A model generated the notes under the pieces. That model was not told where the DNA came from. It was given only the letters and a program-made list of their open reading frames with translations, and ran no database searches. Below are positions 5,593-5,776 of a DNA stretch of 5,776 bases, piece by piece (within the stretch, counting starts at the first letter, position 1; every line of letters starts with the position of its first letter). Source of the DNA: Sulfurimonas sp. (GTDB lineage Bacteria; Campylobacterota; Campylobacteria; Campylobacterales; Sulfurimonadaceae); assembly GCA_002733945.2 (NCBI GenBank), contig NVXO02000002.1:12342-18117 (forward strand), read 5' to 3'. The translations under genes and the position numbers were made by a program.

Positions 5593-5610
5593 TGTACAAT
5601 AATATGTACA
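5593..5610. repeat. Paired TGTACA palindromes upstream of the DCC-family gene
   Basis: TGTACA occurs at 5593-5598 and 5605-5610 with a 6-bp spacer (ATAATA). Each is itself a palindrome, and the centres are 12 bp apart. The pair lies 17 bp before the next start codon and could be an operator for a dimeric regulator, or chance in AT-rich DNA. Confidence 0.35.
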
Positions 5611-5627
5611 TCTTACAAGGATTTTTT

Positions 5628-5776
5628 ATGATTAACAAAAAGCATAAAATTATTTTATTTGATAATGTTTGTAATCTTTGTAATGCATCAGTAAATTTTG
5701 TAATTGACCATGATAAAAAGAATTTATATAAATTTGCTTCATTACAATCTTCTATTGGACAAAAATATTTAAAAAA
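5628..5776 (+). CDS. DCC-family (DUF393) thiol-disulfide oxidoreductase-like protein, N-terminal part
   Basis: The first 49 codons of a gene that runs off the right edge. [18 protein letters not shown] followed by [11 protein letters not shown] is the signature of the DCC/DUF393 family (B. subtilis YuxK-like). These are small thioredoxin-fold-like proteins of about 130 residues, named for Asp-x-x-Cys-x-x-Cys; here Asp12, Cys15 and Cys18 are all present. The family usually has Gly after the Asp (FDGVCNLC), and here it is Asn13. Exact substrates are unknown; a redox role is inferred from the CxxC. ATG 5628 has ACAAGG 7 nt upstream. It follows the transglycosylase in the same direction with a 92-bp gap. 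Confidence 0.85.
   Translation, partial: MINKKHKIILFDNVCNLCNASVNFVIDHDKKNLYKFASLQSSIGQKYLK

Noticed and set aside
1..5776. CRISPR array or insertion sequence
   Set aside because: No regularly spaced repeats, transposase or terminal inverted repeats were found; the only long direct repeat is the att-like pair.

Overview
The window is AT-rich bacterial DNA with short leaders, TATAAT-type -10 boxes (two of them extended as TGCTATAAT) and poly-A/T-rich spacers. Together with the MltC-like transglycosylase and the DCC-family gene at the right end, this suggests a Campylobacterota genome (Sulfurimonas/Arcobacter-like). That assignment is inference; nothing here fixes the taxon.

The left part (1-1213) holds a tyrosine recombinase (integrase) on the minus strand that runs off the left edge. 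About 150 bp upstream of its start lies a fragment matching the 3' end of a tRNA or tmRNA gene (T-loop, acceptor strand and CCACCA). This is the usual arrangement of an integrase next to its attachment site. A second copy of the last 18 bases of that fragment, with one mismatch, lies 923 bp further on (2119-2136). The unit between the two copies carries only a promoter and one MNT-HEPN toxin-antitoxin pair (mntA-hepT type), so it looks like a small toxin-antitoxin cassette or remnant island stacked in tandem at a tRNA/tmRNA integration site.

The middle part (2137-4069) is a defence-type cluster in partial decay. A type ISP-like restriction-modification gene has collapsed to about 390 bp: pieces of its N-terminus are joined directly to its C-terminal GGYQ..KWLK segment, and the methyltransferase and helicase core is missing. 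An intact unknown 234-residue gene overlaps its stop codon by ATGA. A second complete MNT-HEPN pair follows, with its own promoter. Both pairs have the antitoxin nucleotidyltransferase first, a GSx10DxD motif, an 8-nt overlap with the toxin, and an Rx4HxY motif in the HEPN protein. They are divergent in sequence, so a recent local duplication is unlikely.

The right part (4070-5776) looks like ordinary chromosome: a 275-bp AT-rich spacer, a complete exported MltC-like lytic transglycosylase, and the first 49 codons of a DCC-family (DUF393) thiol-disulfide oxidoreductase-like protein. The boundary between island and chromosome probably lies in or near the 4070-4344 spacer, but no third attachment-site copy was seen there.

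The toxin-antitoxin pairs probably stabilise the island or act in phage defence. The wrecked restriction gene shows that the cluster has been losing components while both toxin-antitoxin modules stayed intact.
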